This document shows, in pieces, positions 1-5,200 of a stretch of 8,059 nucleotides of DNA (positions are counted from its first letter, which is position 1; every line of letters begins with the position of its first letter). Made by a program: the position numbers and the translations under genes. The notes under the pieces are model-generated. The model was not told the origin of the DNA. It saw nothing but the letters and a program-made list of their open reading frames with translations, and searched no databases. Source of the DNA: Conexibacter sp. (GTDB lineage: Bacteria > Actinomycetota > Thermoleophilia > Solirubrobacterales > Solirubrobacteraceae); the NCBI GenBank assembly GCA_025964295.1, contig JAOPZD010000552.1:1-8059 (forward strand), read 5' to 3'.

Positions 1-63
1 GACGTGGCCGACGCGTTCTCGGCGCGGCTGCGGAGCGGCACCGCGTACCGCATGCGCACCTAG
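1..63 (+). CDS. C-terminal end of an unidentified core gene (partial)
   Basis: The window opens inside a plus-strand reading frame that ends at TAG 61-63. The visible tail is 20 residues, ending SGTAYRMRT. Every sense codon ends in G or C, as in the core genes on the right of the window and unlike the island genes, so it is probably a real gene end and not chance. The fragment is too short to assign a family. It lies just left of the tRNA-like repeat at 102-147, so before the island inserted it was probably the neighbour of the 3' end of tRNA-Gly. Confidence 0.55.
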   Translation, partial: DVADAFSARLRSGTAYRMRT

Positions 64-80
64 TAGCTGAGCGCCTACTA
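61..80. repeat. Small inverted repeat at the stop codon of the left-edge gene
   Basis: TAGTAG (61-66) and CTACTA (75-80) are perfect inverted copies separated by 8 bases, and the first copy includes the stop codon. The position would suit a terminator hairpin, but the stem is A/T-rich and no T-run follows. Function is a guess. Confidence 0.25.
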
Positions 81-101
81 CCTAAGGTACGAGCCATCGA
101 A

Positions 102-147
102 AGCACGCGGGCGACGGGAGTGGAACCCGGGACCTTCGGCTTGAGAA
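102..147 (-). repeat. tRNA-Gly 3'-half remnant, attL-like direct repeat
   Basis: Read on the minus strand, this contains the anticodon loop, the 3' side of the anticodon stem, the variable loop, the T arm and the 3' acceptor strand CGCCCGC of tRNA-Gly. It aligns with 4443-4488 at 41 of 46 positions; the differences are at 106, 119, 122, 130 and 144. Similarity stops at the anticodon loop, and no 5' half, D arm or 5' acceptor strand follows, so it cannot fold as a tRNA. The changes at 122 (T loop) and 130 (base 49 of the T stem) fit loss of selection. Confidence 0.7.
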
Positions 148-451
148 TGGTCTCTGAGCAGGGGTTTCTTGGTGATTGGGAAGTTCACGGGACCGCCGGC
201 ATAGGTACGAGGGTCACTATTGCCGGGTTGGGGGCACGCTTCGGGACATGGAGCCGCATCGTCGCCAGGTGTGAGTCTGACAACGCGCGTTGCTTCCGTT
301 TCTCGCGCCAAACAGCGGCACCAGCTACAGCCGGGTTCTAATCGCCGGCTGTCCCCAAACCGGGTTGTAAGCGGATAAATACGCGGGCGTGCGTCTCGTT
401 GCCCGTCGACCCGGCCGGGCTGGCCGCAACGGCGGCGGCAGAGCCGGCCGA
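148..451. other. Gene-free left end of the island
   Basis: No convincing gene was found in this 304-bp stretch. Frames open here are short and lack core-like codon bias. Present are one TCGGGACA (241-248) and one TGTCCC (350-355), which echo the repeat cluster near the tRNA. There is also a short direct repeat CCGGGTT-N-TAA at 331-341 and 360-370. These could be recombinase arm sites but are too few to be sure. Confidence 0.4.
412..450 (-). terminator. Possible hairpin downstream of the minus-strand membrane gene
   Basis: Immediately after the TGA stop at 452-454, read on the minus strand, CGGCCGG (444-450) can pair with CCGGCCG (412-418) around a 25-base GC-rich loop. There is no T-run, so this would be an atypical terminator. 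In GC-rich DNA such palindromes often occur by chance. Confidence 0.2.
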
Positions 452-925
452 TCAGCTCAAACCAGCCCGTTCGCGCACCTTGAGCAACTTGTCGAGGTTG
501 ATGTGGTTGGCCAGATCGGCGCCGCCTCGCTGGTGGTACACGGTCTCGGCGTCGGTCGCCGCCCTTCGCGCTCGGCGCTGGGCGAGCAGAACGCGACGAT
601 CACCGCGCTTAAGCAGTTCAACCGAGACTCGCTGTGAACCGCGCTTGTAGTCGCCCCATGCCTTGGCCATCAGCGCGATGCTGTCAGCGCTGCGAGTCGC
701 AGGACCTGCCAACTCGGAGTCCTCGGTTGGCACGACGCCGCGCAGGCACCGGCTATAGCGGTCAAGCAACCGCTGCTGAACGCTCGCGTACCCCGCGGCC
801 CGCGTCCACTGACCCTTCTTGACCGCCGACATCATCCGCTGCTCACGACCGCGCCCCGACACGACCGCCCGGGTGCAGCGGATGAACCCGTTGAAGTAGA
901 CGACCACGAGACCGCTGCTGAGCAC
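452..925 (-). CDS. Hypothetical protein, probably the frameshifted C-terminal half of the upstream membrane protein
   Basis: This is a 157-codon frame from GTG 923-925 to TGA 452-454; a TGA lies directly before the GTG, so the frame cannot extend upstream. It is mostly helical and charged, with cysteines near residues 17 and 60, a Pro-Thr-Glu-Asp stretch near 66-69 and an Arg/Ala-rich helix near 110-125. Codons ending in G or C dominate from the first residues. The upstream frame (843-1499) overlaps it by 83 bases and loses its codon bias exactly where this one gains it. A +1 shift near 915-926 would join them into one protein of about 345 residues, with this part as an extracytoplasmic helical domain. 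It may instead be a separate overlapping gene with a GTG start. No family is recognised. Confidence 0.55.
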   Translation of the reverse strand: MLSSGLVVVYFNGFIRCTRAVVSGRGREQRMMSAVKKGQWTRAAGYASVQQRLLDRYSRCLRGVVPTEDSELAGPATRSADSIALMAKAWGDYKRGSQRVSVELLKRGDRRVLLAQRRARRAATDAETVYHQRGGADLANHINLDKLLKVRERAGLS

Positions 926-1499
926 TCAGCTCCGGTCCGTTGAGGGCTCTGGCATGCGCGCTGGGGACGGCGGCGCCCGTCCCGTCGCAGTCGTTGGAGC
1001 GCCGCGTGGTGATGCCCACTGAAGCCAGCAGCACGAACACCGTTCCCAGCGCGAGCGTGGTCGTGCTCAGCTGAGAGAGACGCCACGACCGCCGACGGTG
1101 TCTAGCTCGGCCCACGAGATAGACGCCGGTGGCGACCACCGCAAACCAGAACGCGGTCGCGAGCACCGCGGCGAAGATCGCGCCGGTGGCTTCCCCCGCG
1201 CTCTTGAACCCAGTGCAGTCGCGCTCAGCGGCGGCGAGTGCGACGCCGCCGGTCAGCGTTAGGAGGCCCAGAACCAGCCAGCGGACCGGGTGGTACTTCG
1301 AAAGATCGGGCGCCGTCGCCGGTGCCGCGGGCACCGGGAACCCCGTCGGCAGGGCCGCGCCCGGGGCGGCGCGTTCGCCGTTGGGAATCGGAGCCGGTCC
1401 CGGCGGGGCGACGATCGCCGTTGTGGTCGCGTCCTCCGTGGTTTGGGGGGCCTGGGTCTCGGGCGTCGCGGGCGGCGCGGTTTCCGGAACGCTGACCAA
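843..1499 (-). CDS. Three-helix membrane protein with Pro/Ala-rich N-terminus (unidentified)
   Basis: The frame is 218 codons from a TTG start (1497-1499). Residues 1-65 are Pro/Ala/Thr-rich and probably disordered. Hydrophobic helices lie near 74-91, 106-130 and 146-164. The basic loop RARHRRRSWR (131-140) should be cytoplasmic, which puts the N-terminus inside and the C-terminus outside; the outside loops carry C95 and C171. Codon bias collapses after about residue 191, so the last 25 or so residues are probably out of frame and the true continuation is the frame 452-925. The start is uncertain. No good Shine-Dalgarno is visible, and the same frame runs straight into the collagen-like gene upstream with only one TGA (1518-1520) between. 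An ATG overlapping that TGA opens a different frame with poorer codon bias. No family assignment is possible. Confidence 0.55.
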   Translation of the reverse strand: MVSVPETAPPATPETQAPQTTEDATTTAIVAPPGPAPIPNGERAAPGAALPTGFPVPAAPATAPDLSKYHPVRWLVLGLLTLTGGVALAAAERDCTGFKSAGEATGAIFAAVLATAFWFAVVATGVYLVGRARHRRRSWRLSQLSTTTLALGTVFVLLASVGITTRRSNDCDGTGAAVPSAHARALNGPELSAQQRSRGRLLQRVHPLHPGGRVGARS

Positions 1500-1517
1500 C
1501 CAGCGGTCGGCTGGCCA

Positions 1518-1958
1518 TCAGCAGCCGAGGAGGGCGATGTCGTTGATCTCGGAGATGTCGGAGATTTGCATCTGCGAGCAGAGATCGTCGACGCCGGAGA
1601 TCCGGCGAACGTCGGCCTGGTTGTTATCCATGGCGTCGACGACCGCCTGGTCGTCGACCGTGCCGGCGGGACCCTCCGCTCCGCGCGCGCCCCGAGGCCC
1701 TCGGCTGCCCTCCGGTCCCGCCGGCCCCGACGGCCCGCTTGCGCCGCGCTCGCCCTGTGGTCCGGCGACGCCAGCGGATCCGGCCGGTCCATGCTTGACC
1801 AGCAGCGTCGCCACGCCTGCCGACGCGCCGGCAGCGAACACGACGCCGATGGCGACGACCAGCAGCAGTAGCCGCAGAGTGACGAGCTGATCGAGCGCAC
1901 GCGACTCGACTGCCACCGGCAAAATCTCGGTCGGCTGATTTTTCGTATCTCGGGCCAT
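1518..1958 (-). CDS. Collagen-like single-pass membrane protein
   Basis: The product is 146 aa. Residues 1-24 are polar and probably cytoplasmic. Residues 25-54 form one long hydrophobic helix ending in TLLVKH. Residues 57-99 are 14 uninterrupted Gly-X-Y triplets plus a glycine (GPAGSAGVAG..., with Glu-Arg and Pro-Arg pairs). Residues 100-146 form a short acidic tail with C127 and a C-terminal C146. This architecture predicts a cell-surface anchored collagen-type triple helix capped by a small, possibly disulfide-linked, domain. Bacterial collagens lack hydroxyproline and use charged triplets for stability, and both kinds of charge are present here. The ATG at 1956-1958 was chosen because it starts just before the membrane helix; upstream codons in frame look non-coding. 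No Shine-Dalgarno is visible and the transcript may be leaderless. Ligand or role is unknown. Confidence 0.75.
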   Translation of the reverse strand: MARDTKNQPTEILPVAVESRALDQLVTLRLLLLVVAIGVVFAAGASAGVATLLVKHGPAGSAGVAGPQGERGASGPSGPAGPEGSRGPRGARGAEGPAGTVDDQAVVDAMDNNQADVRRISGVDDLCSQMQISDISEINDIALLGC

Positions 1959-1965
1959 CGTCGCG

Positions 1966-1971
1966 ACAGTA
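1966..1971 (-). promoter_or_regulatory. Candidate -10 element for a leaderless collagen-like transcript
   Basis: On the minus strand TACTGT (matching TANNNT) ends 7 bases before the ATG at 1958. That spacing would put transcription start at or next to the A of ATG, which agrees with the missing Shine-Dalgarno. No clear -35 was found. The 235-bp gap 1959-2193 holds no gene and presumably contains this gene's promoter. Confidence 0.3.
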
Positions 1972-1993
1972 GCCGGACCGAACCGATGAGCGC

Positions 1994-2010
1994 CAGACAA
2001 TGTTCGTCTG
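1994..2010. repeat. Short inverted repeat upstream of the collagen-like gene
   Basis: CAGAC (1994-1998) and GTCTG (2006-2010) are inverted copies separated by 7 A/T-rich bases, 23-39 bp upstream of the putative -10. Size and place would suit a regulator site, but a 5-bp arm is weak evidence. Confidence 0.2.
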
Positions 2011-2193
2011 TTCCTGCCCGCCGCAGGACCGATCCTGGGAAGTAACGCCACATCTCGGCAACGATTTATGGCGTGAGACGACGGCTGCCAGGTGCGCCCC
2101 AACGCTAGTGCTGGAATTCGCGCAAAGCAGCACTCCGCGGCCGACGCGGTGAACGCGTCGCGACACGATGCGGAGCCGCCGAGTAGACCAACG

Positions 2194-3921
2194 TCAGCTC
2201 GGCACTCCGAGACGCAACGGGTCTTCAATCCAGTCGGCGATCTTCTCAACGAAGTCCCACACGTCCCCGAGCCCCGGCTCAACATAAGCGGGACCGCCGG
2301 CGACACCGAGTCGGGTGAGCATGTCAGTCACCCACGTTTGCTTGTTCGTAAGCCCGAACTGGTTCAGCCACTTCTCCAGTTCGCCTACCGGTACCGGGAA
2401 CAGGCCGTACTCCGCCAGGCGCTCGAGAAAGGCGTCGACTCGCGTTCGGTCCTCACCTGCCAGGCCAGCGACACCTTCGACCTTGCAACGCTTGACTGTG
2501 TTGGCCCCATGCCCGAGCACGCCCATGCGGTCGAGGATCTCGCCGCACGCCCGCCGCTCCCGGGCGAGTTCCGCCTTCGTCGCCGGATCAACGCCGCAGA
2601 GATCGAAGAAGGGACCCCAGTGGTCCTGAAGCAGCACGTCGACATCGACAATGATCGCGGCAGGAATGCCGAGGGCTCTAAGGGGTTCCGCGAGCGTCCT
2701 CGTCGTCTGCCAATTTTGAGCGTTCAAGAAGACCGTGTCCGGTGAACCCCTACGACCGCTGGCCTGAATGAGACGTCGATTGATTTCGTCGTAGAACGCC
2801 CGATCGGAGTCCGCCTCGCAGATCACCGCTCCTCTAGCGAATAGCGCGCTAAGTGCGTCGGCTGCTCGGAGCAACGGTTCCGCGACGAGCCTGGCGACAC
2901 TCTTGCCATCCAAGACGCGAGTAGTCGCGACGCCTCGATTGTATGTAAGTCGCACGATCGTCGTCTCCGGGACCTCGCCGACGCAGCCCATGAGGAAATC
3001 GGCGCTGTGCGTCGCTGCCACAAGGCTCGCGTTGCGTTCGCGCGCCACGCGCGCGAGTCCTCCGCCGAGACGCCGGACGAGCGTCGGATGCAGGAAGGCT
3101 TCAGGCTCATCAACGAGGACAAGAAGATGAGGAAGACTCTGGATCGCGCTTACAAGGCCGGTGTAGACCTTAACTCCATCGCTGTATTCCGTTATGGGAG
3201 TGGCACTGCGTTGATAGTCGACGACGTCGTCCGCCAGCAACCGCTCATGCCAATCGGCAGGCGGAGCGTCCGACGAGAGAGCTACCTGCAGCGAGGGCGG
3301 CTGCGTCATGTCGACGACGAAGTGAAGGTTGAAGGCTTCGGCAATCATCGAATCGACGCGATCGTGTAGCTCCGGATCACGCAAAATCGCCATGAGGTGG
3401 TTGGACGGAGGCTCACGCAGGCTGCTCAGCGTCCGCGGCTCTGACAGGCCGAAGCGCGACTGGCCATCGAGGCGTGCGACGTAGTGCGGCATAGCCTGCG
3501 TCCGACAGTGCAGCTCCAGATCATTGCCCGGCTGGAAGCGGGGAACGGCGACAACCCCGGACGCGCCCAGCATCGCGGTCGATTGCTCGAGAGGGAAGCT
3601 TCGGATCGCGATGTGGTGCGTTTTCGAGGCTTCGTCTTGAGGAGCTGCTCGCTCGAGCAAGAACCGCTCGAGCGCCTCAGGGCTTGCAGGCCATTGCGCG
3701 TCGGCGCCAGCGATGATCTTCCCCCCGGGCCAAGGCTGCGGCGGCTGTTGGGTCTGCGTCGCCCAGGCCGCGAGTTCGCGGAGAGACAGGCTTTTCCCTG
3801 AGTTGTTCGGCCCGACGAGAAGAGTGACGTTGCCAATCTCGGCTGTGGGCCCTGTTGTCCCGGGATGAGCCCCTGACGCGAACGTAATCCGCGTGAGACG
3901 AAAGAGATCGTCGCTTCTCAT
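2194..3921 (-). CDS. OLD-like ABC ATPase with C-terminal TOPRIM nuclease domain (putative anti-phage protein)
   Basis: The product is 575 aa. The N-terminal ATPase has Walker A GPNNSGKS (37-44), an ABC-signature-like YSDG (246-249), Walker B LLVLVDEPEAFLHP (266-279, D271/E272) and a switch histidine in ATHSADFL (H305). The C-terminal part looks like TOPRIM: AVICEADSDRAFY (E369, D373), then IIVDVDV (D426/D428), then GELEKWL (513-519). Known: OLD-family proteins couple ATP binding to metal-dependent DNA cleavage, and several are defence proteins; GajA of Gabija has this same domain order and a similar length. Here no UvrD-like GajB partner is in the window, so a stand-alone, class 1-like OLD protein is likelier. 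The cytoplasmic nuclease role is inferred. The ATG (3919-3921) overlaps a TGA as ATGA, suggesting translational coupling to a mostly lost upstream frame. Codons are poorer in G+C than those of the core genes, which fits transfer. Confidence 0.85.
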   Translation of the reverse strand: MRSDDLFRLTRITFASGAHPGTTGPTAEIGNVTLLVGPNNSGKSLSLRELAAWATQTQQPPQPWPGGKIIAGADAQWPASPEALERFLLERAAPQDEASKTHHIAIRSFPLEQSTAMLGASGVVAVPRFQPGNDLELHCRTQAMPHYVARLDGQSRFGLSEPRTLSSLREPPSNHLMAILRDPELHDRVDSMIAEAFNLHFVVDMTQPPSLQVALSSDAPPADWHERLLADDVVDYQRSATPITEYSDGVKVYTGLVSAIQSLPHLLVLVDEPEAFLHPTLVRRLGGGLARVARERNASLVAATHSADFLMGCVGEVPETTIVRLTYNRGVATTRVLDGKSVARLVAEPLLRAADALSALFARGAVICEADSDRAFYDEINRRLIQASGRRGSPDTVFLNAQNWQTTRTLAEPLRALGIPAAIIVDVDVLLQDHWGPFFDLCGVDPATKAELARERRACGEILDRMGVLGHGANTVKRCKVEGVAGLAGEDRTRVDAFLERLAEYGLFPVPVGELEKWLNQFGLTNKQTWVTDMLTRLGVAGGPAYVEPGLGDVWDFVEKIADWIEDPLRLGVPS

Positions 3922-4034
3922 TCCCGGTACCCCAGCACGGTCGGCAGACGGGACGGAGCGAACTCCCGACGCGCCTCAAGCGCGGTGGGCAGAATCAGCC
4001 GAAGCGGGATCCTCTGGAGCAACTGGGGCGGCCG
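3918..4034 (-). pseudogene. 38-codon gene tail overlapping the OLD-like gene start
   Basis: A minus-strand frame is open from just after TGA 4035-4037 to TGA 3918-3920, and its stop overlaps the ATG of the OLD-like gene as ATGA. It ends FAPSRLPTVLGYRE and has the high G/C third-position use expected of coding DNA (about 30 of 39 codons). It has no ATG or GTG near its 5' end; a TTG is possible. The ATGA overlap is typical of co-translated operon genes, so this looks like the end of a former upstream partner whose remainder has decayed in 4038-4446. It is not recognised as any family and may be chance. Confidence 0.35.
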
Positions 4035-4135
4035 TCAAAGCTAGCGTTGCGCTTCGCAGACCGCGCCCAAGCGCGACCTTCGCATGTCCGGAGAGGGATG
4101 CCGATGCCTTCGCACCTCACGGCGCGGAGCGTCGC

Positions 4136-4159
4136 TCTTGCTTCCGCGTGAAAGCAAGA
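4136..4159. repeat. Perfect 8-bp inverted repeat with 8-base loop
   Basis: TCTTGCTT (4136-4143) and AAGCAAGA (4152-4159) are exact inverted copies. The arms are A/T-richer than their surroundings, which makes chance pairing less likely than for a GC stem. No T-run follows on either strand, so an operator or recombinase-accessory site is as likely as a terminator. Confidence 0.4.
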
Positions 4160-4364
4160 CAGCGCGATCCGCCCTCGCCGGGACGCCCGTTTCGCTGTTG
4201 TTGCGGGCGCAGGTGGCCGTTCGAGAGGGCTGCACCCCGTGGCGCCAGCTCGGACACTTGTGGTGTTGCGACGCGGTGGAGGGCGGCGCGGCCGTTTGGT
4301 GGCGTGCCTCGGCCCGGAGGACGCGGCCGCTGACCTCGGTGTAGTGCATTACGTCGCGATCCTC

Positions 4365-4398
4365 TCGGGACAAATTCGGGACAAGATTGTCCTGTCCC
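4365..4398. repeat. GGGACAA repeat cluster near the tRNA 3' end (possible integrase arm sites)
   Basis: TCGGGACAA occurs at 4365-4373 and 4376-4384, offset by 11 bp or one helical turn. Inverted copies TTGTCC (4387-4392) and TGTCCC (4393-4398) follow at once, so GGACAA and TTGTCC face each other across 2 bases. The cluster lies 49-82 bp from the tRNA 3' end, inside the island. Short repeats at this place are typical of arm-type sites bound by tyrosine integrases; the function here is inferred. Confidence 0.45.
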
Positions 4399-4442
4399 AG
4401 AGTGCGCGACCAAGCCGAAAGTCCGGAACTCCAGGGACTTCC

Positions 4443-4488
4443 AGCAAGCGGGCGACGGGGGTCGAACCCGCGACCTTCGGCTTGGGAA
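4443..4488 (-). repeat. attR-like direct repeat within tRNA-Gly
   Basis: This right copy of the 46-bp repeat covers the tRNA-Gly gene from the anticodon loop to 4 bases beyond the discriminator. It keeps every base needed for tRNA folding, unlike the left copy at 102-147. It is therefore the functional end after integration. Confidence 0.65.
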
Positions 4489-4519
4489 GCCGACGCTCTA
4501 CCAACTGAGCTACACCCGC
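4447..4519 (-). tRNA. tRNA-Gly (anticodon CCC)
   Basis: The minus strand folds as a full cloverleaf. The acceptor stem is GCGGGTG/CGCCCGC with one U-G pair. The D arm is GCTC...GAGC. The anticodon stem TCGGC/GCCGA encloses the loop TTCCCAA, with CCC at positions 34-36. The T arm GCGGG-TTCGACC-CCCGT carries the consensus TTCGA. The discriminator base is U, as usual for bacterial tRNA-Gly, and CCA is not encoded. The CCC anticodon reads GGG codons. Its 3' half is the apparent integration site of the island to its left. Confidence 0.95.
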
Positions 4520-4530
4520 GCGGGAGGCGG

Positions 4531-4536
4531 AGTCTA
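4531..4536 (-). promoter_or_regulatory. Candidate -10 element of tRNA-Gly
   Basis: TAGACT on the minus strand (TANNNT) lies 11 bases upstream of the tRNA 5' end, giving a leader of about 5 nt if transcription starts 7 bases downstream. No -35 match to TTGACA was found. The 96-bp gap 4520-4615 therefore seems to hold divergent promoters for the tRNA and the ccm operon. Confidence 0.4.
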
Positions 4537-4602
4537 GCGGTCGGTGGAGGTGGGGGCGGCGAGGTGGAGACGGGCGTGGCGCGGGTGGGAAGCCCGGCGG
4601 AA

Positions 4603-4608
4603 TACCCT
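4603..4608 (+). promoter_or_regulatory. Candidate -10 element for a leaderless ccm operon transcript
   Basis: TACCCT (TANNNT) ends 7 bases before the GTG start at 4616, the same geometry as at the collagen-like gene. It would give a transcript beginning at or near the start codon. No convincing Shine-Dalgarno or -35 is seen. Confidence 0.3.
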
Positions 4609-4615
4609 GTGGGCC

Positions 4616-5200
4616 GTGACCGCGAAGCGCAGCAGATCCGTGATTCCGATCGTCGTCGGGGTGTTGGCGGCGGCGCTCGTGGGGTTGCTGGTCTACGGGG
4701 TCGTGCATGGTGGGCAGGACACGTCGCTGGATGACGCCGTCAAGGCCGGGAAGCGGCCGGATGCCCCCGGCCTCGGGATGAAGCGGCCGGTGCTGGGGCA
4801 GCCCGCGGGTGCGCCCGAGAAGTCGCTGGCCGACTTCAAGGGGCAGGTCGTGGTGCTGAACTTCTGGGCGTCGTGGTGTGAGCCGTGCCGGGCCGAGGCG
4901 CCCATCCTGGAGCGGACCCAGCGCAGGCTGGCGGCCGCCCACTCGGGCACCGTCGTGGGCGCGACCTACAACGACGTGGCCGACCAGTCCGCCGCGTTCG
5001 AGCGCGAGTTCAAGGTCTCCTACCCCTCGCTGCGCGACGTCGGGACCGACCTCGCGCACGGCTTCGGGACGCGCGCGCTGCCCGAGACGTTCGTGCTCGA
5101 CCGCCAGGGCCGGGTCGTCGCGATCTCGCGCGGCCAGGTCTCCCAGGCGTTCCTCGACAACGCGCTCGCCGAGGCCCAGCAGGCCGGGAAGGCGTCGTGA
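4616..5200 (+). CDS. TlpA/ResA/CcmG-type membrane-anchored thiol-disulfide reductase
   Basis: The product is 194 aa from GTG 4616; residues further upstream in frame are Arg/Trp-rich and not signal-like. A short basic N-terminus (KRSR) precedes one membrane anchor at about 9-30. The thioredoxin fold on the outer face has a strand and active site VVLNFWASWCEPC (78-91, C88/C91) and a cis-proline loop ALPETFVLD (P156). CcmG/ResA proteins reduce the disulfide of the CXXCH haem site in apocytochrome c or of CcmH, and are recharged by CcdA. Both partners are encoded directly downstream, the first overlapping this stop codon, so a role in cytochrome c maturation is well supported. Whether it should be named CcmG, ResA or TlpA cannot be settled from sequence alone. 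Confidence 0.9.
   Translation: MTAKRSRSVIPIVVGVLAAALVGLLVYGVVHGGQDTSLDDAVKAGKRPDAPGLGMKRPVLGQPAGAPEKSLADFKGQVVVLNFWASWCEPCRAEAPILERTQRRLAAAHSGTVVGATYNDVADQSAAFEREFKVSYPSLRDVGTDLAHGFGTRALPETFVLDRQGRVVAISRGQVSQAFLDNALAEAQQAGKAS

Larger units (their letters stand above)
4038..4446. other. Gene-free right end of the island, next to the tRNA
   Basis: About 410 bp with no credible intact gene. Frames on both strands give low-complexity Arg/Pro/Ala-rich products without conserved motifs. Integrase genes of tRNA-targeted islands usually sit here, but I found no tyrosine-recombinase motifs on either strand. The stretch holds a perfect 8-bp hairpin (4136-4159) and the GGGACAA repeat cluster (4365-4398). 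Confidence 0.4.
102..4488. mobile_element. Putative genomic island integrated at the 3' end of tRNA-Gly(CCC)
   Basis: Seen: a 46-bp direct repeat of the tRNA-Gly 3' half bounds this stretch (102-147 and 4443-4488, 41/46 identical). The copies run from the anticodon loop to just past the tRNA 3' end. G+C inside is about 60% in sampled ATPase lines, against about 73% to the right. All supported cargo genes lie on the minus strand. Known: tyrosine recombinases commonly use tRNA anticodon-loop-to-3'-end sequence as attB, leaving one intact tRNA and one 3' fragment. Inferred: an old insertion, because the left copy carries substitutions that spoil the T arm. No integrase or excisionase is recognisable, so it is a decayed element, a satellite moved in trans, or the repeat is a relic of a duplication. 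Confidence 0.55.

Noticed and set aside
102..147. A second intact tRNA gene
   Set aside because: Only the 3' half is present; there is no D arm, 5' acceptor strand or closed anticodon stem, and the T arm is damaged.
78..341. Small frames over the left tRNA-like repeat
   Set aside because: They arise from translating a tRNA remnant; no start signal, codon bias or recognisable domain.
1259..2053. Minus-strand 264-codon Arg/Ser-rich frame
   Set aside because: Shifted shadow of the collagen-like and membrane genes; the other frame has the coherent Gly-X-Y run and membrane helices.
2092..2745. Plus-strand 217-codon frame
   Set aside because: Antisense to the C-terminal part of the OLD-like gene; no motifs and poor codon bias.
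2194..3921. Complete Gabija system
   Set aside because: The protein resembles GajA in domain order and size, but no UvrD/GajB-type helicase gene lies on either side.
3893..4333. Plus-strand 146-codon frame considered as an integrase remnant
   Set aside because: No Arg-His-X-X-Arg or Tyr active-site context of tyrosine recombinases and no serine-recombinase motif; Arg/Ala/Pro-rich low complexity.
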